Source: Opisthorchis felineus (taxonomy: Eukaryota > Platyhelminthes > Trematoda > Opisthorchiida > Opisthorchiidae). From it: DNA of 64,000 nt. The stretch spans positions 541,777 through 605,776 of the forward strand of contig SJOL01007097.1 of NCBI GenBank assembly GCA_004794785.1, written 5' to 3'. A model generated the notes under the pieces. The model was not told the origin of the DNA, ran no database searches, and saw only the letters and a list, made by a program, of their open reading frames with translations. Both the position numbers and the translations under genes were made by a program. Below are positions 25,096 to 36,780 of this stretch, in pieces. Numbering within the stretch: position 1 is the stretch's first letter; each line of letters opens with the position of its first letter.

Positions 25096-25128
<33 letters not shown>

Positions 25129-26210
25129 GACGGTCATCAACATATCTGAGAAGGCATTCGTGTCGGTAGATACCAGTATACGGTGCGGTGAAATATCTGG
25201 ATACGGCAAGGTTCGGCGCGATATCCTGTGTCTAGTTTGCGGACCAAAAAGCTGTCTTGCTCGCCACCGCTTGCAGTAACCATCACATCTGTGGGCGTGC
25301 ACTGAGTAAGGATGAGCGAACGCTAAATAATGTCATTGGGAGAACACGAAGTGTTTTTCATTTATGATGGAAAGCCTGATATTCTTCCCTAAACGTGGCA
25401 GCACCCAACCTTAAAGCGTGATGGAAATTGCGACAATGAGACCTTCAAAACCGGAATTTCTACTGAGTACTAAACACAGGCCTCTACAAAGCACCAAAAG
25501 TGTGGCTAAATATGCCACCCATATGCGAGGCTCACCAAACGAAGTACGGTTAGATAATGAAAATATGTGGTGCAGCGTGTATCCGCGTTAAATAGTAAGC
25601 CGCGGCCTAATTTTTTATACCATCTTTACCCGCAAAATCTACCAAAACTTATGTCCCACTACGTACGCACTCGATATCATTCAATAATTCTTATATTCAA
25701 ATGCTATCTACCGCTCCAGAGCCTTGGTGTCAGCAAAAATCTCGCCGAAAGGGACAAAACAACTTCATTGCTCACAAGCAGGTGCAACAGCTGCAAGGGA
25801 TCCCGCGCTGTTTTCAGCAACACAGTTTTCTCTGATCCAAGCCGTTGCTGAATTGATTGATTAATCAACTTGCCTGGATGCCTGTTGGCTTCCCTGTTGG
25901 GGTTTTGGTGAAGTTTATGGGTCTCAGTAGGCTTTGAGCATTCTGTTATGAATTTCAGGAACTTAACCCTGCCGACGCCTCCCTGTTTTAACCGCTCAAC
26001 GTAAACATTATTCGCGCATCAATTTGGAGTGGTTTTACCTACTTTTCGGCGCAAATGGTACAACGCGTCGGTTGTGGGAAAGGAGTACAGGTGGCTATTG
26101 GTGCTGGTCATGAGAGATTGAAGGTTTCGAGCACCAGTCGCATGACTGTTCTCCCACTTTTTAGAAAGGACACTCAATCGGCCGTAGCTGATTAACACGC
26201 CGTTTCCATA
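17751..26210. other. Long AT-rich interval without supported genes
   Basis: About 8.5 kb with only short frames. The longest, 168 residues on the plus strand at 19474-19980, has a hydrophobic start but no recognisable domain and is not called. No transposon protein motif could be read on either strand. A TA microsatellite lies at 25099-25129. Confidence 0.55.
25099..25129. repeat. TA dinucleotide microsatellite
   Basis: An uninterrupted run of about 15 TA units follows CTTCCATACA. Confidence 0.95.
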
Positions 26211-26219
26211 TTGACGATC

Positions 26220-28330
26220 TTACTCAGAGGTAATAAATCACCCAACGGATTTTTGGGGACGGCTTAAACAGTCCACTTTTTTGCCCAGGGCAGTTTTCTC
26301 TCACAAGCGCACATTTTTCAGACCGGAAAGTTCGTTCCCTTCCTATCGATGACTGAAAACACGTGAATGCTGGAAGGGTAGCGCGGTGAATATGTCTCAA
26401 CCGTTTGTTCACCACGGCCTCCGCTTTAGAACGACCGTTTGAAGTTTGTGGATTAAATTTGCTCCACAGTTCAGCAGGAATGTATCCGAGAATTCTGCCG
26501 CGGTCCCTTCCCATTTTACTTTTGTCAACGCGCGTTTGAAGGTAACTACGAACCGTTTAGCGTGACGGTTGGATAGAGGATGTAGTGATGGGGAGGTGAC
26601 ATATATGACGCCGGGTCTGTGAAAGAATTCACCAAACTATCGGGATATGAACTGAGTACCATTGTCGGGCACAATGGTTTCCGGGATGACGAATATTGAG
26701 ATCAAATATCACAGTTTAGTAATGCTTGCCATCACTGCTGTCAAGGACGTAACAAGGGCTTCAGGCGAACTAACGAATTCACCAACAACTTTGCAGGCTT
26801 TGCTTGGTAATTGGTCCGGAAAATCTACATGGATGCGCAGCCATGGTCTTTTGGCCGTCACCAAGGCTGCGGTGACTGTCCAGTGGGTAGTTGCGCAGCA
26901 AAAACAGCATTAAAATACCTGCTGCATGTACTGATCCGCAGCGACCCAGTAAAACCAACTGCGGGCGAGCGTCCTCATGCGGCTTATCCCTAGATGTCCA
27001 CCGTAAAATGTGCTAGGACACGAAGGCGAAGCTTACTGGCAACGATGATTTGGTCACCAAAGACAGCCACTGACAGCAGATAATGAACTACACCGTTGGA
27101 AATGTTTCTGGAGTTCTCCTGTTGGCCAGCTGGATTCGTGGTAGTACGCTGTTGTGTTTGGTACCGTGGTGGACCACGTCAAATGTCACGAGTGGTTGGT
27201 TCATGGTCTCCAAATTCCACAGAAAAGACTTTCGGTTCGACGGCAACAGCTGTTATGTGGTATCCTCTGGTTCCATCTCATGGAAAGCAATCAAGAGCGT
27301 AAGCACATCGGCATGCACGAATTACTCCGTCGAGTCATAATTTATGATTATGTCGTAGCCAAGCAGAATCGTACCCCACCTCTGTGCGCCGTTGGCTGTG
27401 TAGACCAGCATACCCCTTTTGTGAACACATAGTCAACAGTGGTTTGTTATCCGTCACAAGCGTGGGGTGTCGGCCGCAGAATATTTTGTAGAACTTTTTT
27501 ACCTAAAAATGATGGCCAGCACTTTTTTCTCAATCTGACTTTAATTCCGTTCGGCTTGGATAGCGAAATAGCGGCGAAAGCAGTCGCCTTTTGCGTACCA
27601 TCGGGGAATGTGTGAGCTATGAGTGCACCAAATTCACGGTTTGATGCGTCAGCTGTGAGAAAATTGGGCAGTGTCGAGTTGAAGTAAGTGAGCGGAAGTT
27701 GAGACTGCAACAGCCTCTCTACTTCTCCGAATGCAAGCTGACAGTCGCGCGACCCATCCAACCGGCATCCATTTGTCGACAGCCATATCAAGTTGCAATA
27801 GAATTGTGCTTCCATTTGCTCTGATTGAAGCATAATTGTGGCAAGCATCGATTCGGTTATCATATGCGGCAAGTATTACTTTAAACCGAACTTCTGACTG
27901 GCTCAATCTGCTTTGTGACCTCCAGGTTTGACTGCGTCCTCGCTCGGGTTTCTGTGTCCGGCACTGGCTCTCCTCGTGTTTACGTCGATTGCACAATGAA
28001 AAACTGGGCTCTCCATAAGAACGTAATCGCACAAAATGCCAATAAACGTATTGCCAGCATGCCAACGAGGGCTTTACTCCTTTCAAACTTGCCGCTACTG
28101 GAGGTTGCCTTGAAGTCGTCTCGACAATACCGACCGCAGGGTTGAATAATGGTCTCTCCATCATGGCCGTGTCGGGGTTGAGATTCAAGAGGCATTCCTA
28201 AGTAATGAACTGCAGCGTTACCTTGGAAGATTGTTCAATCTTGTTTAATAGCCCCGTTCTTATGTCACCCTCTGAAGGGGACTGAAGACCACGGATGAAA
28301 AGTGGACACTTGAACTGGTCTTCCGTCATG
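26220..28330 (-). mobile_element. Ty3/gypsy remnant with gag joined to RNase H
   Basis: On the minus strand this begins near 28320 with a gag-like segment (KCPLFIRGLQSPSEGDIRTG). It is followed by a degraded CCHC zinc knuckle at about 28100-27985 (SLACWQYVYWHFVRLR, SLCNRRKHEESQCRT). A protease-like strand ILLQLDMAVDKW near 27800 stands where retroviral-type proteases have LDT/S-A/G. Immediately after it, in another frame, is the RT thumb/RNase H junction (DCQLAFGEVERLL, LPNFLTADASNREFGALIAH, FPDGTQKATAFAAISLSK). The RT fingers and palm are absent. Further down are integrase pieces: PETIVPDNGTQF near 26670, then HAKRFVVTFKRALTK, where the core glutamate expected before R-F is lysine. The C-terminal domain NKRLRHIHRATLP lies near 26400. 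Many stops are present. No LTRs were identified. It is a relic. Confidence 0.88.
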
Positions 28331-29196
28331 ACAGCTAAGTTGAATTGTTCACATTAAAGATTGACTTTACCGGCATAAGTGGAGTAGTCTTCATATTCCT
28401 TTTTTGCTACTTTCATGCACTGGTGGCGAATGGTAAACAAAGACAGGGAATCGTTGAGAGTTGCTGCAAGGTTTTGTCAAAACTGAGATCTTGCCTGTTC
28501 TTTGGTAGAATAAATTTGGAATACTGCGTGTTTCCTTGTACTCGGTGTTTTGAGCAACAAGCGTACTCTCCAGGCATCATCTGCCGCTCACTAGAAGCAC
28601 ACCCATATCATTTTCACCGAAACTATAGGGTTTTCGTAGTTGTGACTTTTACGGAGTTAATCTGATCCGTTTGAAACTTTCGGCGATATGTTGCTCATAG
28701 TATTTTTTGGGCGAGAGACATTTCAAGGTCACGGATAATCACCGATTCGCATTTTGTTACCGGTTTACGAGAAATAAACCAAGAAATCTCAGTTTAGCCT
28801 CATGTGACATCCTGCAGTGTTCTTTACAAGTGCGATATCATCCACAGGATGCCCATTGCAAATTCCACCCAGAAAAATAGTAAAATAACTTTTGCATGCG
28901 CAAAACCCAAAAACGTAACAAAATGGATTAATTTGTTCAGTGAACTTCGGTGCAACACCGTTTTTCGGGGAGCTCGCCCCCAGTTCAGTATAAGGTTGGA
29001 AGATAATTTGATGCATTGTGCAATATTGATGATGGGAGACTACTACGTGGATGATCTCCATTCCCTAATGTGCACGACTAGTCAGCAGATAGCGCAGCGT
29101 TGTGAAATAACTGCATGTTAAGTAACAACGCAACATAGGAATTAATCCTTTATTAGAATACTTAATCAAGCCCAAATACACTGGCAGAAAATAAGG
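28331..29196. other. No gene seen
   Basis: Short frames at 28345-29121 on both strands overlap each other and lack motifs. Nothing is supported. Confidence 0.5.
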
Positions 29197-29917
29197 GCAA
29201 TCATTTCCGGTTATCGTTATAACAGCACGCGCTACCGCCTAACTTGGGTATTTATCGTATCTGCTAGGCCCTTGTCTACGTGTGGCTTTGATCATGAAGA
29301 CTCAGTTATGCGCGATAACCTGATATAGTGTCCAACGACGGCCCGTCATACTCATAACCGTGCGTGTTGGTAACTTTCTTTGCTACTTATGGTGAAAACC
29401 AGGCCAGTACCTATGTGGGCCGATAGAAAAGAGGCCTCAACAATGCGTGGCAGTCTAATCCATTAGCCAACGACGACCCATCATACTCATACCTGTACGC
29501 GTTGTCGCCTACCTTGGCTGCCTATCGTAACTGCTAGGCCCGTGTCCGTGTTCTGCGTTGATTATAAGGCCTTAGCTATGCGCGGTAACTTAATCAAATG
29601 GCCAACGATGGCTCGTCATACTCATAATTATACGCGTTGTCATTCACCTCGACTACTAATCGTAACTGTTAGGCCCGGTGTATATGTGCGACGCTGATTA
29701 TGAGGCCTCGCCAATGCACGATAACCTAATCTAATGAACAACGGCGGCCCTTCATACTGAAAACTGTATTCGATGTCGCCTACCTTGGTTACTTATAGTG
29801 ACTGCCAGGCCCGTACTCATGCTCGCAGCCGACTATAGGGCCCCAGCTATACACAACAGACTAAACCAACGGTCCTCCATATTCATACATGTCGTCCGTC
29901 TGCCAAGCCCATGCCTG
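29197..29917 (+). repeat. Tandem array, unit about 135 bp, five and a half copies
   Basis: A diverged unit recurs with boundaries at about 29197, 29332, 29467, 29602, 29738 and 29866, spacings of 135, 135, 135, 136 and 128. Each unit begins with CCAACGACGGCCCGTCATAC or a variant. It then has a TACGCGTTGTCGCCTACC-like block, a TATCGTAACTGCTAGGCCCG block, a GATTATGAGGCC block and an ATGCGCGATAACCTAATC-like end. The last copy is partial and internally deleted. The copies differ by roughly a quarter of their bases, so this is an old satellite-like array. No reading frame spans the units. Confidence 0.88.
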
Positions 29918-30284
29918 AAAAATACACAACCACCCTTGACGAATCATGTTTCTATTCACTGGTTGCATCGGTACAAAAGTAATGTGGCCAATCCAGTTCT
30001 CAGTTTCAGGAACCCGCCTTCACCCGACAGGGTTTCTGAAAGTAAAAATGTATGACCAATTATGACTCGTATATACTCGTATACACAACACAATTAAACA
30101 AAAGTGTAGTGGCAAACTCACCAGGTGCCACAATTCCCCATCGGCGTCCACGCTTAGGCTGTTATAAAGGTAAGCTCGCCGGTTGTTAAAGTAGTCCCAT
30201 TAGAGATAATGAGGGAGCCGTGTGTACGTCGATGATTTGATAGCAGGATTCGGTAACCATGTGCATTACTTCACGTTTCATATT
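29918..30284. other. No gene seen
   Basis: Sequence between the tandem array and an RTE-like fragment; nothing recognisable. Confidence 0.45.
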
Positions 30285-31610
30285 AGCAAACGCGAGCCGA
30301 GCCTTGCGGATTCGTCATTGGCCTCATCTGTTACACCACAATCTGAACTAATACAACTTTGAATGTGCGTAAAACGCTCCACAAATTCGTATTCCTCTCC
30401 TTGGACTGTAAGTGACGAATTCATCGACTCCATGTCCAGGAGCAGCGATTCGGGAAATGGTGATCGTTTCTCTTTCTTTCTCTTTCTCTGCTGAATCATG
30501 GTAGTTCAACTGATGTAATAAATTCCAGATAAACTAGTTCATCATCTCGGAAGTTCTACTCCCGTCAGTACTTATATGTTTCATTTCCCTAACCACACCA
30601 GCTCTCTGCGTGCTCATACCGGTTTGCCCCAGATTTCGTGTAATATTTTAGCATATAGTTGCAAACTCAACCCGTGCTTAATCGGTAGTCTACTAAGTAC
30701 AAATCTACCCCTACACTGTCTTAATCATTTGTTGTCACCACCCTAATTGTGGTAAGCCTTAGGTTTTTTCTCTGTATTAGTGCACTTTACTCTATCGAAT
30801 GTATCCTTAATCTCACCGGGTTTTACTGACCTCATCTCATTCAGTCGTCTTCCCAAGCTCCGGCCTTCGGCAATACCTGCTCCGAGCGCCCCGTTTGGCT
30901 GTTATCCACTCCACCTGGCTTGTGGTTTACATCCACAGTGGTCCCCAACAGGACCAGGCCGATCTTACATCGGCCACGTTCCACCTCTGCGGATTTCCTT
31001 GGCCAGCTCAAAATCCCCGCTGCTCACAGAATTGCACATCTCAGCCCAATCACCTTAAACATGACGTCCGTTACGGGGCCGTCCGGAAACCGAAGTATGT
31101 CAGTGCAGTGATGGCACGGCACTGCCATACCCAGATTGATAGCACACCAGCAACTATTCTCTTACTACTCCTGACTGTATCCTCTCACCCCATCGTTCCT
31201 GCACCTGTAACTACAAACAAACTCATGCCTTATTTTGACTGTAACATTATGAGCAAGCCTGGCGGTATGCCGCCCACCAGTTGCGAATCAGCATTAGTAT
31301 TATAACCTTACACTTTGTGAGTGCAAAACTACGGGAAGATTTTGGAAAGTTCATCCAAAAACACCCTCTCCTTTTCCTCCTCTTCGAAGATGAGAACGGT
31401 GTCTTCATATTCCAGGTCGTCAAGGTTTTCATTAGAAGATATTTGGAGACCGGGGTTCAGGAGGTATTTCAGCTTTCGCCTCATTATCTCATAGATCACG
31501 CAATTTAACAAGAATGGAAGACGTGGGCAACCCTGACAGGTACCGCTTGTGTACCGGAGCCTTTGGAGAGCTCTCCATATGTTTCCGTACCATGTCCGCC
31601 AATTCCGCAC
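30285..31610 (-). mobile_element. RTE-like RT remnant split by an R1 insertion
   Basis: The minus-strand reading from 31610 gives motif B debris (TSGTCQGCPRLPFLLNCVIY), EIMRRKLKYLLNPGLQISSN and LEYEDTVLIF. The last is the YADD site, where alanine and the second aspartate are replaced. FLDELSKIFP and LTKCKV follow, ending near 31295. The next block of the same protein (LLLDMESMNSSLTVQGEE, FVERFTHIQSCISSDCGVTD) resumes about 840 bp further on, at 30450-30310. In the related element at 4145-5345 the two blocks are adjacent, so the gap is an insertion, occupied by a plus-strand copy of repeat R1. It is catalytically dead. Confidence 0.85.
30450..31290 (+). repeat. C-rich dispersed repeat R1, nested inside an RTE-like element
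   Basis: This copy aligns with 11670-12090 and ends with the same 3' block (GACTGTAACATTATGAGCAA, GGCGGTATGCCGCCCACCAGTT) found at 1-70 in reverse and at 12780-12845. It sits between two neighbouring blocks of an antisense RTE-like reading frame. At its 5' side there is a pyrimidine run (TTTCTCTTTCTTTCTC, 30469-30484), whose ownership is uncertain. No clear target-site duplication could be recognised. Confidence 0.75.
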
Positions 31611-32329
31611 CTGTCCACGACGATACGAAAGACTGCACGTTCGAAACTCCTCACTTCAACTGTATGCCTTCTCCCCACAGATATTCCGACCGTACGCTGA
31701 ACTCATAATCTGCCTTCTGCAATTTAGGAAAGAGAAAACTACAGTGGAAGCAATCTTTGCTGGACGCCTGTGTTTCCGGCCTGAGCTTGCCCCGGTTGTT
31801 GAGTACATCCCGGGCAATCCTTCTATGAATCGAAAAATTCATTGATAGCAGGGCAAGAAACGCTAACGGAGACTCACTAATACACGCGGTATGGCGAATC
31901 AAAGGCAACTCGTTTTGCAAAGCTCCACGCTTTTATTTAGACTGTAACTGCGCTATTCTGAGGTCACCTCATTGCACAAGCACACAGAACCACTAGACAC
32001 TAACGCTTTTCTCTGATCTCATGTCCATGCAAGCTCCCGGGTGCCTTAGTTGCGCACAATTAGGACAATGCAAAACCCTCATAGTCACATGTACCCACAC
32101 CCGTTCGCGCCTGAAAATCAATCACCGCTTTTGAACTCGGGCAGTGTCGTCTCACTGTAGTATTTAGGACTTGTGACCACCTTTGGCTGCCTGTTAATTC
32201 GGGCCGCATCATAGTGCTTTCTAGCATACCTTTTTGACACTTTTTCCTATTATGAGTCCCCGAGATGGATAGAGCGTTTGAATGACGGCAATGAACCACC
32301 GTGCGCCCCGATGAACTCAAGAATATCCT
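31611..32329. other. No gene seen
   Basis: Probably the decayed upstream part of the RTE-like element at its left edge; further on nothing is recognisable. Confidence 0.45.
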
Positions 32330-32635
32330 TGATCTATGGTCCTAATTTGTCAGGATTCCTTGGCAAATCCTAACTACAATGGCAACCCCAAATGACTCAC
32401 CCAAGACGTTCATGTACGAGGCTGTTCACGAATCCAAGTACGACGTCGCGATGAGGGTGCCGCGACTGCCATACCCGGTGTGGCGGCCTGCCCGTAGTTC
32501 CCCATACCCCTGCATGCTACATCTGCCCACAAAACCGTCCCGATCAGTTTAATTTGCGCAAGGACTCGAAACAACTAGCCACCTTATTGTGCTGTGTGCT
32601 TGTTCTGTCCATAAACCCACCAATACATCCAGCGA
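32330..32635 (+). repeat. Dispersed repeat family R2, copy 2
   Basis: This aligns with the reverse complement of 15980-16280 over about 300 bases at roughly two-thirds identity by eye, with small gaps (for instance where this copy has CATACCCCTGCATGCTACAT). No coding function recognised. Confidence 0.75.
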
Positions 32636-35600
32636 CGCCATTAAAAGGTCAGTATACCGGTGGAGAATAAACCTTGCCGTGCGCCCGATATGGCGTGTGC
32701 TGACCATCATAAAAAACTTACTAACGGTTGCAAATTCTTTGGCTTTGTTTTGCGGGACGTCTGCCGCTACGATAGAAGACTTTTCCCATATAGTTCGCGA
32801 ATGGCTGCTCCGTTTTGGGTTTGCACGGTCAAAGAGGGCGCAAATACTACTCACGTAGCCTTGAGATTATCTCTTAATCCAATGCAGGAGAAAACCTGTG
32901 AAGAAACCAGCTCCTCCACAAAATTTTCCACCGTCTTTACGGAGGCTATACGCGAAGCCATTAGCAAGCATTAAACTATGGTTTCTGCGCCATAGTGAAC
33001 CTTGGGTACGCGTAAACAACCTCCTACAAAAACCGCGGCCTCCTGTGAAGATTTTAATGTCTTGAATAACCACATCAAATACTCAAACTTTATGCTGAAG
33101 ATTCCTTTCTTAAAACTACGGTTTCAGAAAAATTTGGGGTGTGCTTCTAAGGGTCAGCTTGAAGCCGTAGCACAGCAATTCTAAAATCAAGTGCTTGCCA
33201 ACAAGTAAAAGGGGAGATTAAGTAAAACAAATCGCAACAAAGTGAGGGGAGGGTAGAAAGATTTTCGGTTTAAACACACACACAACAGAATGCAACATTA
33301 TTACGTAAACAATTTGATTTGACCCACAGGGGCTTTGTAGAAAGGAACATTTTCCACCCAAGTGTCAGCTTTTTCTTACCGTTTGCAGAACGTGATTTAA
33401 TTGGATACTGAAGAAAATCGTAGTGCTTTTGACGATTTTAAAGAATTCACAGAGGCATACGATCACGTCTTAGAGCGATTGCCATCTACTGTCTTCGCTC
33501 GGACTGAATAGGAGTGCCTTGGACAAGGACGCAAATTGATTAATCAAATACACATGGAAATGCACAGAAACATCGTTGTCGTTTGGCCTACCGGCTTCTT
33601 CAAAATACAGCCGGCGTTGAGCTCTGCTGCATAGTAACGGCAATCAATGGTTATTTTCCCACTTTATAGCTACTTAGGTGTAGCGTGATTTACGCTTGTT
33701 TATTGCAACACTGCTTTGCCTCCCTAAACTACGTAACCCGGGCTGTTCCTCCGTCCTAAGTTTTGCCCAGCCTCCAGTTACTAGTGTGGAGATTTTGTCA
33801 CCCGTCCGCCCCTGCCTACATGCTTGTGTCAAACTTGCTTATTTTTAATTTGACAAGCACGTTGGCGGCCCGAAGATCAATTTGGACCTCTCGGATTGAG
33901 GACAAGCGTGCTATTCACTGCGGTAGCAGTCCTTTTTTGCATTGTTTACTTTGTATTTCATCTGAAAATGTTTGTTGGGATTTATAGTTAAATAGGTCTC
34001 CGGCGCACATTTCTTCTTTGATCCGTGGGACGTAGTGCTCTTCGCGCTCCTGGATTAGGACTGTAGGTGTGTTTAATTCGCGTCATCTCACCTGTTTATC
34101 CAGATGCTTTCCGTTTTTCTTTAATTCTTTAACACCTCTCGAACGTTCTTACTGCCTTCTGCACCGTTGTTTCCGTAAACTGCTCATATGTACTGTCCAA
34201 TTTTTCGTATTCGTACGTTTGTATACAACCTGATAGGCCCTCTCTTTTGCTTACAGAAAGTTCTGTTGCCTCACTCCTCCTGTTTGTTCCCTCGTACTAC
34301 GCTATTGTTGGCCGTAGCTTCCACTTAATTAATAGTAGTTATCAACACCTGTGCTCATGAAACCGGTTGTCAGTACAGTATATACCGCCCTCTGTCTAAT
34401 CCTATTACTCAGGACTTACAGGATATCAGTTGCGTGTGGTCTGATAGCTCCATTCGCTCTATGAGATCTTAAGCCACATATCTGAAAACTAATATCAGTT
34501 GCACGGTACCTGTTCTAAACTGGGTGCGACAACGTGATCGCATTGCTATTGAGGCGCACGAAGATATTCAGTCTATGCCACACACAGTATGAACGTCTTC
34601 TTGAAAAAGTTCCTTCAGGCAAAGTTAAAAGCTGCATACTTTCCTAGTGAGGACGGCATCGATCAGCTTTGCTGACAGGACTAGCGTAACTGCGTCCGCT
34701 TAGAAGCATCCTTATTCGAGTGAGCGATGATAGCCCGGACGCAAAGCCGGTTGACTACATGGTCCTCATCAGGTGACAGCGTGTGTTCACCCCTTAGGAA
34801 TAAACTGTATACGTTAGTCATACCGTCGCTGACCGTTTTCCTGAAGTCAAACCCACCTGGTTGCCGACTCACAACCTGCCAACATTTTGCTTGATCCGTT
34901 CGCCAGAATTCCACATTTATTCACCGTAGCCCATAATATAGCTAAGCGAAGAAATACGCACCAAACCGCGCCGATCCGGTTGTGATCAAAGTCTCACATC
35001 CTGACCACTTCAATGCCAGAACGTCAATGAAGTTCGTGCTAAGCAAAAAATGATGAAGCTGGCTAAATCAGTTATTTGCTTTTGAGCAAAATCTCAGAAA
35101 AAAGGCTCCATTGATATGCTTGCATACTCGTTTAGTGTTAGCTCGAGGAGATCATGACACTTAAATTTCTTTGCTGCTGTTATCAAAAAGTACGGTTACC
35201 ACCGCTGGTGGGCAGCACCGCTTTGCGGAGGCTCGAGTAAGGTCCTATTCAATCACTTCACCTTGTAGCCACATACATCTTAAGACAATCACAGAAAATC
35301 ATCTTTGAACAACATTTTGTAGACATCTAGAATAAGCTTTTGGTCGGTGCTGATTATCCCTTCGCGTTGGTTGGCACAGCCAACCAACGAAATAACTAAA
35401 ATTGGGAGCTTGGCTGACACCACAAACTTGTCCCAGATGGCCAAGAGTAAATTAACATTCGTGCAGGTCGAGGCCAAGGGCGTTAGGTGATCATCCACCT
35501 GTCAAAACCAAAGTCCTTCAATAAGTATATGCGAACTGCCCGAATAACATTGTGTTTACTGTCGTGATTGCCCTTGTGCTGCAGCGGCAGCGAAGCATCG

Positions 35601-35814
35601 GTGTTAAACAATAACGTCACGCTCTCTATGAGGATGATGGCCTTTGAATGACTCCATGGGTCGTTGGTGGCCGCCAGAGATTGGCAGCGTTGAAGGGTGT
35701 TAAATTGTCGCCTTTGCTAGCTTTTTAATTGAGACCGGACATGATTACTTTAAAGCAATTACCAGTGGTTGATAATTTGATTCAAAGTTCCCAGTAAAAC
35801 TGTGAAAGTCTTGA
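32636..35814. other. No gene seen
   Basis: About 3.2 kb without recognisable proteins. Plus-strand frames at 32589-32974 overlap one another and have no motifs. The part from about 33700 to 34350 is pyrimidine-rich on the plus strand. Confidence 0.5.
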
Positions 35815-36780
35815 GGTGATCGACCGAAGACTCCACTCTCTATCTTGCATAACGTTGTGCCCATCAAGGGATTTTCCAGAGTCTTCCCGCTCATCCTGCG
35901 GTGTCATGCGGTGTTCAAAGCCCTCTTCGGAGCAGTGCTTGCGCTGGTGTCACCCTATCAGACGGGTTTGGGCTCGGCGTCGCTCGATATGCCAGCCAGA
36001 ACCTTTGCAAAATTTCTCCAGTTGGTCCCTCCTATGTGGATTTTTGGAGTGCACGCTAAAGCGTGTCAACTAGTGTCAACGAAGCCTTCTGCCAAGACGT
36101 CGACTCCGGACGAAACGGCGGCTAGCGGACATAAGTTGTGTCACACTCCCTACGAAACTCTGCTAACCCAGATTACGTGAACTGCCTGCCTTTATCGGAT
36201 ACAACGGCCTTTGGCGTTCCAAAGCGACTGAGCAATCCGCGGAGTTCCAGGGCTGTAGTGGCAGTTATGGGGCTGTTCAGTGGGAGAATTTCCCGCCTCC
36301 TGCTGTAAGCGTCGACCACAACGAAAAAGCATCGACCACAAACTTGGCCTGCATAGTCGATGTAAAGACGAGACCAAGGTTCGGCAGGTCGCACCAACAA
36401 CCGTAAGCAGGTCTTCGTGGCCGACTTGGATGTTTCACCACACCGCAAGCAAGATTTAGAAACTCTCAATCTGGGAGTCCAGTACAGGTCATTAGACGTT
36501 ACTCTGAGCAGAGGCCTTCATCCTGTTCACTGTCAGGTGCTCTTTATGGAACTGATTCAGTACGTCTGGTTGTATATCCTGCGGAACCACAACGCGTTCT
36601 GAGGATAAGAGGCGTTCGCCGGCCAGTGATAATGATTTCGAAATAGTTAAGTGAGGGCAGTTTACCATGGAAGTAAAAGTTGGCCCCCGAAACCGATAGA
36701 GACGGTTTTCCCTTTTTCCCGCTTCTGTTTTCTGAGCAACATAACTCAAGTTCCGTCGGCAATAGCCGCTTACAAGAAAG
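35815..36780 (-). mobile_element. Ty3/gypsy integrase remnant
   Basis: The minus-strand reading enters at about 36720 in the linker before integrase (LYRFRGPTFTSMVNC, ERVVVPQDIQPDVLNQFHKE). The histidine pair of the H2C2 zinc-binding domain is in QFHKEHLTVNRMK and the cysteine pair in SCLRCGE. The catalytic core follows at 36420-36170 (EPWSRLYIDYAGQVCG, FVVVDAYSRR, TALELRGLLSRFGTPKAVVS, DKGRQFT), with the first and second acidic residues in place. The block that should hold the glutamate is garbled (PPFRPESTSWQKASLTLVDT). The last readable part, EGPTGEILQRFWLAYRATPS and RVTPAQALLRRGL, runs to about 35930, with traces to 35815. RT and RNase H are not present in readable form. It is a relic, related to the element at 26220-28330. 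Confidence 0.88.

Noticed and set aside
35816..36180. Plus-strand frames of 85 and 111 residues
   Set aside because: Antisense to the gypsy integrase C-terminal part read on the minus strand.
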